Assembly (NCBI RefSeq): GCF_014873145.1
Contig: NZ_JADBEK010000001.1
Span: 4,092,001-4,156,000 of the forward strand
Source: Nonomuraea angiospora
GTDB taxonomy: Bacteria > Actinomycetota > Actinomycetes > Streptosporangiales > Streptosporangiaceae
DNA length: 64,000 nucleotides
Reading direction: 5' to 3'
In this document: piece after piece, positions 26,285-32,523 of the stretch
How the letters are laid out: each line of letters opens with the position of its first letter
Numbering within the stretch: the first letter of the stretch is position 1
The notes under the pieces: model-generated
The model's database searches: none
The model's input: the letters and a program-made list of their open reading frames with translations, nothing else
Told to the model about the DNA's origin: nothing
Program-made: the position numbers and the translations under genes

Positions 26285-26351
26285 GCGACCGGCTCCGCCG
26301 CTCGCATGAGCCTGGAAGGGCTGCGTCTGATCATTCGCTCGCTGCGCTCGC

Positions 26352-26780
26352 TCATCGACGTTCGACCAGTTCGGCGAAGTGGCGCTCGTTGCGTTCGGCC
26401 TGGCGCACGTACAGCCAGGCGCCGATGACGAAGGCCGGGTAGATGAGCCCGGCGAGCACCGCCCACGGGAGCGGGATCCCGAGCAGGTGGACCGAGCGCA
26501 GCTCGGGGATGAGCAGGAACAGCAGCGGCAGCCCGCCGACCACGCACCCCAGCACCGTGCAGACGAACAGCGCCAGCCGGAACTGGGTGCGCAGGAACGA
26601 GCGCATGTAGACCTCGCCGAGCCGGGTCTGCTCGTCGATCTCCCGGGTGGCCGGGTAGCGGGGCCGGCGCGCGGCGGCCGTACGCGGGCTCATCACGGCC
26701 ACCCGGCGCAGGCTCTCGCGCCGGGCCGCCTCGGCGCGGGGCAGCGGGGCCCGGCGCCCGGGACGCGGTTCGGGGCTCAT
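26352..26780 (-). CDS. DUF485 membrane protein with basic N-terminal extension
   Basis: A 142-residue partner of the symporter at 24797. The C-terminal half is DUF485 (EVYMRSFLRTQFRLALFVCTVLG and PWAVLAGLIYPAFVIGAWLYVRQAERNERHFAELVERR). The first 55 residues are Arg/Ala/Pro-rich and not part of the domain. ATG at 26780 overlaps the response-regulator stop (TGATG); an internal ATG at MSPRTAAARR would give a shorter, more typical protein. It is separated from the symporter by 67 bp. Confidence 0.78.
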   Translation of the reverse strand: MSPEPRPGRRAPLPRAEAARRESLRRVAVMSPRTAAARRPRYPATREIDEQTRLGEVYMRSFLRTQFRLALFVCTVLGCVVGGLPLLFLLIPELRSVHLLGIPLPWAVLAGLIYPAFVIGAWLYVRQAERNERHFAELVERR

Positions 26781-27526
26781 CACGACCTCGCCTTCCTGGC
26801 TCTGCGCACCAGCAGGTCGCGCAGCTCGCGCGTGTGGCGGCGGCTGACCGGCAGCTCGGTGTCCCCCACCCGCACCGTGCACTTGCCCGAGTCGATGTGC
26901 AGCTCCTCGATGTGCTTGACCGCCACCAGATGGCTGCGGTGCACGCGGACGAACCCGGCCGAGGCCCACCGCTCCTCCAGGGTGGCCAGCGGGATGCGCA
27001 CCAGGTGGCTGCCCGTCGCCGTGTGCAGCCGCGCGTAGTCCCCTTGCGCCTCGACGTAGATCACGTCGGCGCTGGACACGAACCGCGTCACCCCGCCCAG
27101 CTCGACCGGGATCGTGTCGGTCTCCCCCGCCTCCGCGGGCACGTCGGCCGAGACCGCCACCCGCCGGATCGCCTCCGCCAGCCGCTCCGGGCGGACCGGC
27201 TTGAGCAGGTAGTCCTCGGCCTTGATCTCGAACGCGTCCACGGCGTGCTCCTCGTACGCCGTCACGAACACCACCCGGGGCGGGTTCGCGAACTGCGACA
27301 GCAGCCGCCCGAGCACCACCCCGTCCAGCCCGCGCATCCGGATGTCGAGGAACACCGCGTCGATCGGCCGGCCGTCGGCGATGGCCCGGTCGAGCAGCCG
27401 CAGCGCAGCCGCGCCGTCCCTGGCGGTGGCCACCTCGCCGATGCGGGGGTCGGCACGCAGCAGGTACGACAGGTCTTCGAGGGCAGGCAGCTCGTCGTCG
27501 ACCGCGAGGACCCGTAGTTGCGCCAT
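26780..27526 (-). CDS. LytTR-family response regulator
   Basis: A 248-residue two-component regulator. The receiver domain starts LRVLAVDDELPALEDLSYLL, has the phospho-acceptor aspartate in VFLDIRMRGLDG and the conserved lysine in EDYLLKPVRPERL. The LytTR DNA-binding domain is clear: VIYVEAQGDYARLHTATGSHLVRIPLATLEERW and FVRVHRSHLVAVKHIEELH, ending in VSRRHTRELRDLL. A TTG at 27547 is in frame, but ATG at 27526 gives the normal N-terminus. It follows the LytS-type kinase by 33 bp and overlaps the DUF485 gene by one base, so it probably regulates the symporter operon it heads. Confidence 0.92.
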   Translation of the reverse strand: MAQLRVLAVDDELPALEDLSYLLRADPRIGEVATARDGAAALRLLDRAIADGRPIDAVFLDIRMRGLDGVVLGRLLSQFANPPRVVFVTAYEEHAVDAFEIKAEDYLLKPVRPERLAEAIRRVAVSADVPAEAGETDTIPVELGGVTRFVSSADVIYVEAQGDYARLHTATGSHLVRIPLATLEERWASAGFVRVHRSHLVAVKHIEELHIDSGKCTVRVGDTELPVSRRHTRELRDLLVRRARKARS

Positions 27527-27559
27527 AGACAGTGATAAAACCGACAAGAAAGATCGAGG

Positions 27560-28738
27560 TCAACGGGCAGAGACGCCTGGGTGATATTTCGGCAACCTGA
27601 TGTTGACCTTGGTGCCCGCTCCCTGGGCGGTCTCGACCACGAGTCCGTACTCGTCGCCGTAGACCTGGCGCAGCCGCTCGTCCACGTTCGCCAGCCCGAC
27701 GCCGCCCGTGGGAGCGATGTCACCTGCGAGGATGCGGCGCAGCCGGTCGGGGTCCATGCCGAGCCCGTCGTCCTCGACGCTGATGCGGCACTCCGCCCCG
27801 GCGTCCTCGGCGATGATCGTGATGCGGCCGACGCCGTTGCGGCTCTCCAGGCCGTGTCTGACGGCGTTCTCGACGAGCGGCTGCAGGCACAGGAACGGCA
27901 CCGCGACCGGCAGCACCTCGGGCGCGATCCGGAGCGTCACCTGGAGCTGGTCGCCGAACCTGGCCCGTTCCAGGATCAGGTAGCGGTCGATCGAGCGCAG
28001 CTCCTCGGCGAGCGTGGTGAACTCGCCATGCCGGCGGAAGGAGTAGCGGGTGAAGTCGGCGAACTCCAGCAGCAGCTCCCTGGCCCGCTCCGGGTCGGTG
28101 CGGACGAAGGAGGCGATCGTGGTGAGCGAGTTGTAGATGAAGTGCGGCGAGATCTGCGCCCGCAGCGCGCGTACCTCGGCCTCCATGAGCAGCGTGCGCG
28201 AGCGGTCCAGCTCGGCCAGCTCGAGCTGCGAGTCGACCCACCCGGCCACCTCCTGCGCGGCCCTGACCAGGCCGGCGGAGGCGTCCTGCCCGTAGGCCGC
28301 CAGGGCGCCCACGACCCGGTCGTCGGTGGTGAGCGGCACCACCACGGCCTGGCGGATGGGGCATTCGAGCAGCTCGCAGTCGATGGTCAGCACCTGGGTG
28401 CGGCCGTCCTTCAGGGTGGCCGCCGCGTGCTCGAACGCCTGGTCGGCGTGGTGCTCGCCGGCGCCGTCGTACACGAGCAGCCGCTCGCCGTCGGTGATGG
28501 CCAGCGCGGCCGAGCCGAGCAGCGCGCGCAGGTGCCGCGAGGCCCGCTCGGCGCCGTCGGCGGTCAGCCCGGCCCGCAGCGGCGGCCCGGCCAGCGAGGC
28601 GGTGTGCAGGGTCTCGAACGTGGCCCGCTCCGCCGGGCTGGTGCCCAGCTCGCGGCGGCCCCGCATGACCCGCCAGAGCACGATCGCGGGCACGCTGACG
28701 AGCACCGCGACGACGGCGACGCCCACCACGTACTCCAC
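27560..28738 (-). CDS. LytS-type sensor histidine kinase
   Basis: A 392-residue kinase. One membrane helix at the very N-terminus (YVVGVAVVAVLVSVPAIVLWRVM), a GAF-like sensor region with a cysteine in IDCELLECPIRQAVVVPL, then the His-kinase domain with phospho-acceptor ISPHFIYNSLTTIASFVR (about residue 198) and a HATPase domain (CLQPLVENAVRHGLE, VEDDGLGMD, GVGLANVDERLRQVYG). GTG at 28738 lies 8 nt behind TAGGCT. With the LytTR regulator it forms a pair resembling those that sense carboxylates or redox state; here it is tied to an SSS symporter. Confidence 0.9.
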   Translation of the reverse strand: MEYVVGVAVVAVLVSVPAIVLWRVMRGRRELGTSPAERATFETLHTASLAGPPLRAGLTADGAERASRHLRALLGSAALAITDGERLLVYDGAGEHHADQAFEHAAATLKDGRTQVLTIDCELLECPIRQAVVVPLTTDDRVVGALAAYGQDASAGLVRAAQEVAGWVDSQLELAELDRSRTLLMEAEVRALRAQISPHFIYNSLTTIASFVRTDPERARELLLEFADFTRYSFRRHGEFTTLAEELRSIDRYLILERARFGDQLQVTLRIAPEVLPVAVPFLCLQPLVENAVRHGLESRNGVGRITIIAEDAGAECRISVEDDGLGMDPDRLRRILAGDIAPTGGVGLANVDERLRQVYGDEYGLVVETAQGAGTKVNIRLPKYHPGVSAR

Positions 28739-28746
28739 GGCGCCAC

Positions 28747-28752
28747 AGCCTA
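28747..28752 (-). promoter_or_regulatory. -10 box of the LytS/LytTR/symporter operon
   Basis: TAGGCT on the minus strand, 8 nt before GTG at 28738; probably leaderless. Confidence 0.45.
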
Positions 28753-28754
28753 AC

Positions 28755-29159
28755 TCAGAGGGCCTTGGCTATGAGGTCGGCGTACGACTCGGCCTCCTCG
28801 GCGGAGGCGTACGTGGTGCGCGGCCAGAAGAAGCCGCGCAGCCCGTCCTTCTTGTTGCGCGGCACGATGTGCACGTGCAGGTGGGGCACGCTCTGGCTGA
28901 CGCGGTTGTTCATGGCCACGAAGGTGCCGGCGACCTGCAGCCCCTCCTCCACCGCCCGGGCCATGGCCTGCACCCGCTCGAAGAACGGCCCCACGTCGGC
29001 CAGGTCGGCGAGCGTCTCCACGTGGAGCCTCGGCACCACCAGCACGTGCCCCTTGAAGACCGGCCGGACGTCCAGGAACGAGACCGCGACCTCGTCGGAG
29101 TGGACCATGGTCGCCGCTCGCTCACCCGCGATGATCTCGCAGAACAGGTCAGTGCTCAC
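28755..29159 (-). CDS. HIT family nucleotide hydrolase
   Basis: A 134-residue histidine-triad protein that hydrolyses or transfers nucleotidyl groups, of the FHIT/HINT type. The catalytic triad is HLHVHIV, preceded by VFKGHVLVVPRLHVETLADL and NNRVSQSVPHLH. The GTG start stands exactly 6 nt behind a TAGGGT -10 box and has no Shine-Dalgarno. It is transcribed in the same direction as the sensor kinase that follows, with a 16-bp gap that contains the next promoter. Confidence 0.92.
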   Translation of the reverse strand: MSTDLFCEIIAGERAATMVHSDEVAVSFLDVRPVFKGHVLVVPRLHVETLADLADVGPFFERVQAMARAVEEGLQVAGTFVAMNNRVSQSVPHLHVHIVPRNKKDGLRGFFWPRTTYASAEEAESYADLIAKAL

Positions 29160-29165
29160 CGGCCG

Positions 29166-29171
29166 ACCCTA
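29166..29171 (-). promoter_or_regulatory. -10 box of the leaderless HIT-gene promoter
   Basis: TAGGGT on the minus strand, 6 nt before GTG at 29159. Confidence 0.55.
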
Positions 29172-29192
29172 TCCGCCTCATCCGCGTCCACC

Positions 29193-29909
29193 TCATCCGC
29201 GCTGCCGCCCCGCCCGCTCGGCGAAGGCCGTCCAGCTCGTCACGTTGGGCGCCGACCACTCGGCGGGGGCGTGCAGGAAGTGCTCGCCCACCCGCTCGCG
29301 CAGCCGCTGCGGCACCTCGGCCACCTTGGCGCCCCGGCAGTGGTAGACCAGCCCGCCCGGACGCTGCCCCATCGCCATCCACGGCAGCCACGGCGAGACC
29401 CGGCACCAGGAGAACACGCACGGCACGTCCGGCACGCCCGAGTCCAGGTCCTTGGCCGAGGCGAAGAACTGGAACAGCTCCATCGCCCGGTAGGTGTCGT
29501 TCGCCGAGTTGTCGGGGTAGTCGGCGACCTTCAGGGGCGAGGGGTAGGCCAGGCGGATGTCGATGTTGTAGACGACCTGGTCGCCCAGGCGGGTCGTCGG
29601 CACCGGGTAGGCGCCGAGCCGCTGGTTGACCGGGTCGTTGAAGACGTGCTGCACCTCGACCGTCCGCTCCGTGAGCGGGTTGTCCCAGGTGTCGAGCACC
29701 TCCCTCGTCCTCGGGTCGAGGTAGAGGGCGGCCTCCCTGGTCAGCAGCTGCCAGCCGCCGTCGGCCTCGACCGCCCTGGCCACGTTCAGCCCCTCGAACC
29801 CGAACAGGTGGTGCGGCCCGCCGTCGTCCTGCCAGCCGTACACGTCGCCGGTCCAATAGGAGATGGTCTCCGCGCCGTCGGAGGAGGCGCGCACCCGGAT
29901 GAAATCCAT
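29193..29909 (-). CDS. DUF1838-like protein
   Basis: A 238-residue cytosolic protein that resembles DUF1838: WTGDVYGW, HHLFGFEGLNVARAVEADGGW, REAALYLDPRTREVLDTWDNPLTERTVEVQHVFNDPVN and a C-terminal RVSPWLPWMAMGQRPGGLVYHCRG are in the family order. The fold is lipocalin-like in appearance; no catalytic residues can be named. ATG at 29909 follows GGAG at good spacing and also stands 7 nt from a TACTGT box. Function unknown. Confidence 0.7.
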   Translation of the reverse strand: MDFIRVRASSDGAETISYWTGDVYGWQDDGGPHHLFGFEGLNVARAVEADGGWQLLTREAALYLDPRTREVLDTWDNPLTERTVEVQHVFNDPVNQRLGAYPVPTTRLGDQVVYNIDIRLAYPSPLKVADYPDNSANDTYRAMELFQFFASAKDLDSGVPDVPCVFSWCRVSPWLPWMAMGQRPGGLVYHCRGAKVAEVPQRLRERVGEHFLHAPAEWSAPNVTSWTAFAERAGRQRG

Positions 29910-29934
29910 GATCTCCACAGTAACCGGCGGCGCT

Positions 29935-30363
29935 CTACTTGACCGATACAGTGAAGACGGCCTCGCCCGACTGCTGCCTGCTCTGCTCGTCCGGCGGCGT
30001 CGTGGACCGGCCGCACCGCCAGCAGTCGTACAGTTTGATCTCCGTCGTGCCCGGGCGCTTGCTGTTGAAGACGAAGTAGGTCGTGCCCCCGGCGCCGACC
30101 CCGCCGCCGCCCTCGGTCTTGTGCTCCTCGCTGATGAACGAGGCCACCTTCGGGTCCGGCACGGCGACCAGCTTCCACTCGTCGCCCACCGACGGGTTGT
30201 CGGCGACGGCCAGCGAGAACCGCTGGCCGGATCGCAGCTCGACGGGCACGGTCGTGCCCTTGGCGCCCTTGACGACCGTGCCGAAGTCGCTCACCGCTGA
30301 GCCCCCGCCGCACCCGGCCGCCAGCAGGGCGAGCATGGCGGCGGCGATCGTTCGACGCATCAC
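29935..30363 (-). CDS. Chagasin-type (I42) protease inhibitor lipoprotein
   Basis: A 142-residue lipoprotein with leader and lipobox LLAAGCGGG. The mature part matches inhibitor family I42, which blocks papain-like cysteine proteases: LRSGQRFSLAVADNPSVGDEWKLV stands for the NPTTGYxW loop, GGVGAGGTTYFVFNSKRPGTTEIKLYDCW for the GxGG and RxW loops. The conserved TG of loop 1 is SVG here and the last loop has DCWRCG, with two cysteines not typical of chagasin. Two GTG codons and an ATG occur in a row; GTG at 30363 is 6 nt from a TACCCT box. Inhibitory activity is plausible, not certain. Confidence 0.72.
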   Translation of the reverse strand: MMRRTIAAAMLALLAAGCGGGSAVSDFGTVVKGAKGTTVPVELRSGQRFSLAVADNPSVGDEWKLVAVPDPKVASFISEEHKTEGGGGVGAGGTTYFVFNSKRPGTTEIKLYDCWRCGRSTTPPDEQSRQQSGEAVFTVSVK

Positions 30364-30369
30364 CACGGC

Positions 30370-30375
30370 AGGGTA
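30370..30375 (-). promoter_or_regulatory. -10 box of the inhibitor-lipoprotein gene
   Basis: TACCCT on the minus strand, 6 nt before GTG at 30363. Confidence 0.45.
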
Positions 30376-30411
30376 TCGGCCCGGGCGGGCGCCGGCCGTG
30401 CCCGTCCCCTC

Positions 30412-31068
30412 CTACCGGCGCGGGCGGCGGTTGCGCCGCATCATCATGCGGCGGACGACGAAGGCGAGCACGGCGCCGGCCGCGGCGACGAGCAGCATGG
30501 GCCGCTTGCGCGCCTGCCCGGCGGCGTCCTTGACCTGGTGGGGCGTGCCCTCGCGGACCTTGCCCGCCACCTCCGTCGCCATCTCCTTGACGGATCCGGC
30601 CATGCCCGCGGCTCTGTCCTTGGCGGTCTCGGCCACGTGGGCGGCCCTGGCCTTGACGTCGGCCTTGGCCGCCAGGGCTCCGACGGTCTCGCCCAGCTCC
30701 CTGCGGGTTTCCTCGATCTCCTTGCGCACGTTGCTCTCCTCGTGGTGACCTGTCCCGGGTGCCGTCCGGGGCGTGTGGTGCGTACTGCTGTGGTGGGCAC
30801 TGTGGTGGGCACTGTGGTGGCGCGGCGACTCCGCCTGGGCCCACTCGCTTTCCAGGGCCTGGGCCCGCTCGTCGGGGATGACGGGTTCAGGGGCGAATGT
30901 CTCGTGTGCCGTCCGCTCCTCCTCCACCCGCCGGGCGTTCTCGGCCGCGCCCGGCCTGGTCGGAGGCACGTTGATGGACTCTCGTTCGGTCGGCGTGCCC
31001 ACTGTCGCCCGGCGGGCGCCGACGTTTCCGGCATATTGTTCGCTGTATCCAGGGTCGGTCTCGCTCAT
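30412..31068 (-). CDS. DUF3618 protein with histidine-rich linker
   Basis: A 218-residue protein. Its C-terminal half is DUF3618: VRKEIEETRRELGETVGALAAKADVKARAA, an amphipathic stretch of Ala/Lys repeats, then one membrane helix (PMLLVAAAGAVLAFVVRRMMM) and a basic tail. The N-terminal 110 residues are acidic and disordered, with HHSAHHSAHHSSTHH encoded by 12-bp tandem repeats. DUF3618 proteins normally begin near the VRKEIEE segment, so an internal GTG start there is possible. It overlaps the holin-like gene by 4 bp; together they resemble actinobacterial envelope-stress pairs. Confidence 0.78.
   Translation of the reverse strand: MSETDPGYSEQYAGNVGARRATVGTPTERESINVPPTRPGAAENARRVEEERTAHETFAPEPVIPDERAQALESEWAQAESPRHHSAHHSAHHSSTHHTPRTAPGTGHHEESNVRKEIEETRRELGETVGALAAKADVKARAAHVAETAKDRAAGMAGSVKEMATEVAGKVREGTPHQVKDAAGQARKRPMLLVAAAGAVLAFVVRRMMMRRNRRPRR
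30789..30820. repeat. 12-bp tandem repeats coding for HHSA units
   Basis: TGTGGTGGGCAC repeats at 30789 and 30801, with a partial third copy at 30813. Twelve bases keep the frame, so copy number can vary without breaking the DUF3618 gene. Confidence 0.75.
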
Positions 31069-31445
31069 CGCCGTGCCCTTTCCTTGACCATGTCGATGTC
31101 GGCCCTGACGCTCGCGAGGGTCTCCGACGGGACCGGCGACCCCGCGCGTCGCACCTGCCCCTTACCGACCAGGCCGAGCAGCGCGGCGATGACGAAGAGC
31201 ACGCCCGCCACGATGGCGGCGGCGGCCCACGCGGGCAGGACCAGGGCCAGTAGCAGAATGACGGTGGTCACAAGTGCGGCGCCGCCGAAGAACGCGGCCA
31301 TTCCCGCCGCGCCGAACAGTCCCGCGCCGAAGCCCGCGCGCTTGCCTTTTTCCGCCAGCTCCATTTTCGCCAGGCGGAATTCGTCCCTCACGAGCCTGGA
31401 GAACTGCTCGGAAAGGTCGTTGACCAGCTTGTGGGTGTCGTTCAC
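31065..31445 (-). CDS. Holin-superfamily-III membrane protein (Phage_holin_3_6 type)
   Basis: A 126-residue protein with DLSEQFSRLVRDEFRLAKMELAEKGKRAGFGAGLFGAAGMAAFFGGAALVTTVILLLALVLPAWAAAAIV, the standard pattern of the actinobacterial putative holin-X family; two membrane helices. Despite the family name there is no phage gene nearby, and the usual setting is an envelope-associated pair with DUF3618, as here. GTG at 31445 has GGAGGAGG upstream, within a hairpin that could hide it. Confidence 0.85.
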   Translation of the reverse strand: MNDTHKLVNDLSEQFSRLVRDEFRLAKMELAEKGKRAGFGAGLFGAAGMAAFFGGAALVTTVILLLALVLPAWAAAAIVAGVLFVIAALLGLVGKGQVRRAGSPVPSETLASVRADIDMVKERARR

Positions 31446-31451
31446 AACGCT

Positions 31452-31474
31452 CGCCTCCTCCGCTGAGGAAGGCG
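31452..31474 (-). promoter_or_regulatory. Hairpin enclosing the holin-like gene's ribosome binding site
   Basis: CGCCTCCTC (31452-31460) and GAGGAAGGCG (31465-31474) pair around a CGCT loop with one bulge. On the mRNA the GGAGGAGG Shine-Dalgarno forms one arm. This could limit translation until the hairpin opens. Confidence 0.4.
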
Positions 31475-31508
31475 ACTACCCAAACAAACGGCCTTCTATC
31501 ACGCGCTT

Positions 31509-31673
31509 TTACCGCTTGACGACCTTGAGCAGGAATCCGAGGGCCGAAAGCACCGGGCCTTTCTGGACTTCGCACCAATTGTCCGGCTGCTTGGGCTTGC
31601 TCCACGGAGACGGGAGCTCGCACGAGGGAGCCTGCGGCTTGGGCCGCTCACACCACGATCCGGGAGGATTCAT
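31509..31673 (-). CDS. Small 54-residue protein coupled to a methyltransferase
   Basis: A small frame with ATG at 31673 overlapping the stop of the methyltransferase gene (ATGA) and a GGAGGT directly ahead. The product begins MNPPGSWCERPKPQ and ends GFLLKVVKR; it contains two related motifs, SWCERPKP and NWCEVQKGP, four residue types (Pro, Trp, Cys, Lys) being overrepresented, and a short hydrophobic C-terminal stretch. I do not recognise a family. Overlap and codon use argue that it is real; the paired Trp-Cys motifs could bind a metal or form a disulfide, which is speculation. Confidence 0.6.
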   Translation of the reverse strand: MNPPGSWCERPKPQAPSCELPSPWSKPKQPDNWCEVQKGPVLSALGFLLKVVKR

Positions 31674-32440
31674 ACCTCCATGCTAAGCCTTTCCTCACCT
31701 CTTGCGCAGATGAGGTGGACCAGCGCCGCCACCCTCCGGTACGGGTCGGTCCGGCCCGCGCGCTCCTCCGCCGCCAGGATGTCGTCGATGTCCTCGGGGA
31801 CGGGGGCGCCGTCGGGCGCGGCGTCGCAGAACACCCGCACGCCGTACCACTGCCGCACCCCCAGCCCCTGTACGGCCAGCCGCCGCGTGAGCTCGTCGAG
31901 CCGGTCGGCCCTGGCCGGGACCCCGAGCCGGTTGACGTAGCCGGTGCCCTCGAACGCCCGCAGCGCCCCCGCCCAGTCGCCCATGAGCCCGCTCCGCATG
32001 GCGAGGGCGTCGCCGTTGCGCACGAGCAGCGAGAGCAGGCCGCGGGGCGCGAGGAGGCGGGCGAGGTCGGCGAGCAGCGGGTCGGGGTCGTCGAAGTACA
32101 TCAGCACGCCGTGGCACAGGACGATGTCGAAACTCCCCGGCTCGAACAGCTCCCGCAGCCGCTCGGCCCCGGCCTGGACCGTCCGGATGCTCATGCCCGG
32201 CTGGATCCCGGCCTCCAGGATCCGGAGGAGGTCGCGGGAGGCGTCGAGGGCGGTGACGTGATGGCCCCTGGCGGCCATCCTGAGCGCCTGCGTGCCCTGG
32301 CCACAGCCCACGTCGAGGATGCGGCAGGGGGTCCTGGGGAGATGCTCGGCGAGCTGGCGGGTCACGAGGTCCTGCCGGACGACGTCCCGAAGCGCCCCCA
32401 ACCGGGCCGCCCACCTGCCCTCTGCCCCTGAGAACCTCAT
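31670..32440 (-). CDS. Class I SAM-dependent methyltransferase
   Basis: A 256-residue methyltransferase of the SmtA/CmoM type. Motif I is RILDVGCGQGTQALRMAARG, motif II VTALDASRDLLRIL, and FDIVLCHGVLMYFDDPDPLLADLARLLAPRGLLSLLVRNGDALAMR covers motifs III to post-IV; the order fits tRNA-type methyltransferases such as CmoM, although such identification is weak. ATG at 32440 is 7 nt behind TAGGAT. It is divergent from the SNF2 gene and followed by the overlapping 54-aa frame. Confidence 0.85.
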   Translation of the reverse strand: MRFSGAEGRWAARLGALRDVVRQDLVTRQLAEHLPRTPCRILDVGCGQGTQALRMAARGHHVTALDASRDLLRILEAGIQPGMSIRTVQAGAERLRELFEPGSFDIVLCHGVLMYFDDPDPLLADLARLLAPRGLLSLLVRNGDALAMRSGLMGDWAGALRAFEGTGYVNRLGVPARADRLDELTRRLAVQGLGVRQWYGVRVFCDAAPDGAPVPEDIDDILAAEERAGRTDPYRRVAALVHLICARGEERLSMEV

Positions 32441-32447
32441 GTGCAGG

Positions 32448-32453
32448 ATCCTA
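32448..32453 (-). promoter_or_regulatory. -10 box of the leaderless methyltransferase promoter
   Basis: TAGGAT on the minus strand, 7 nt before ATG at 32440. Confidence 0.5.
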
Positions 32454-32511
32454 GGCGGAACCGATCTTCCCCTCCGCGCGGGCCCCGGCCAGGAGGGCTC
32501 GCTCCGCGCGG

Positions 32512-32517
32512 TAGCCT
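32512..32517 (+). promoter_or_regulatory. -10 box of the leaderless SNF2 operon promoter
   Basis: TAGCCT, 6 nt before GTG at 32524. Confidence 0.5.
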
Positions 32518-32523
32518 GCCGGG

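Noticed and set aside
31065..31445. Phage holin as evidence of a prophage
   Set aside because: The gene belongs to a chromosomal holin-X family paired with DUF3618; no phage structural or lysis genes are nearby.
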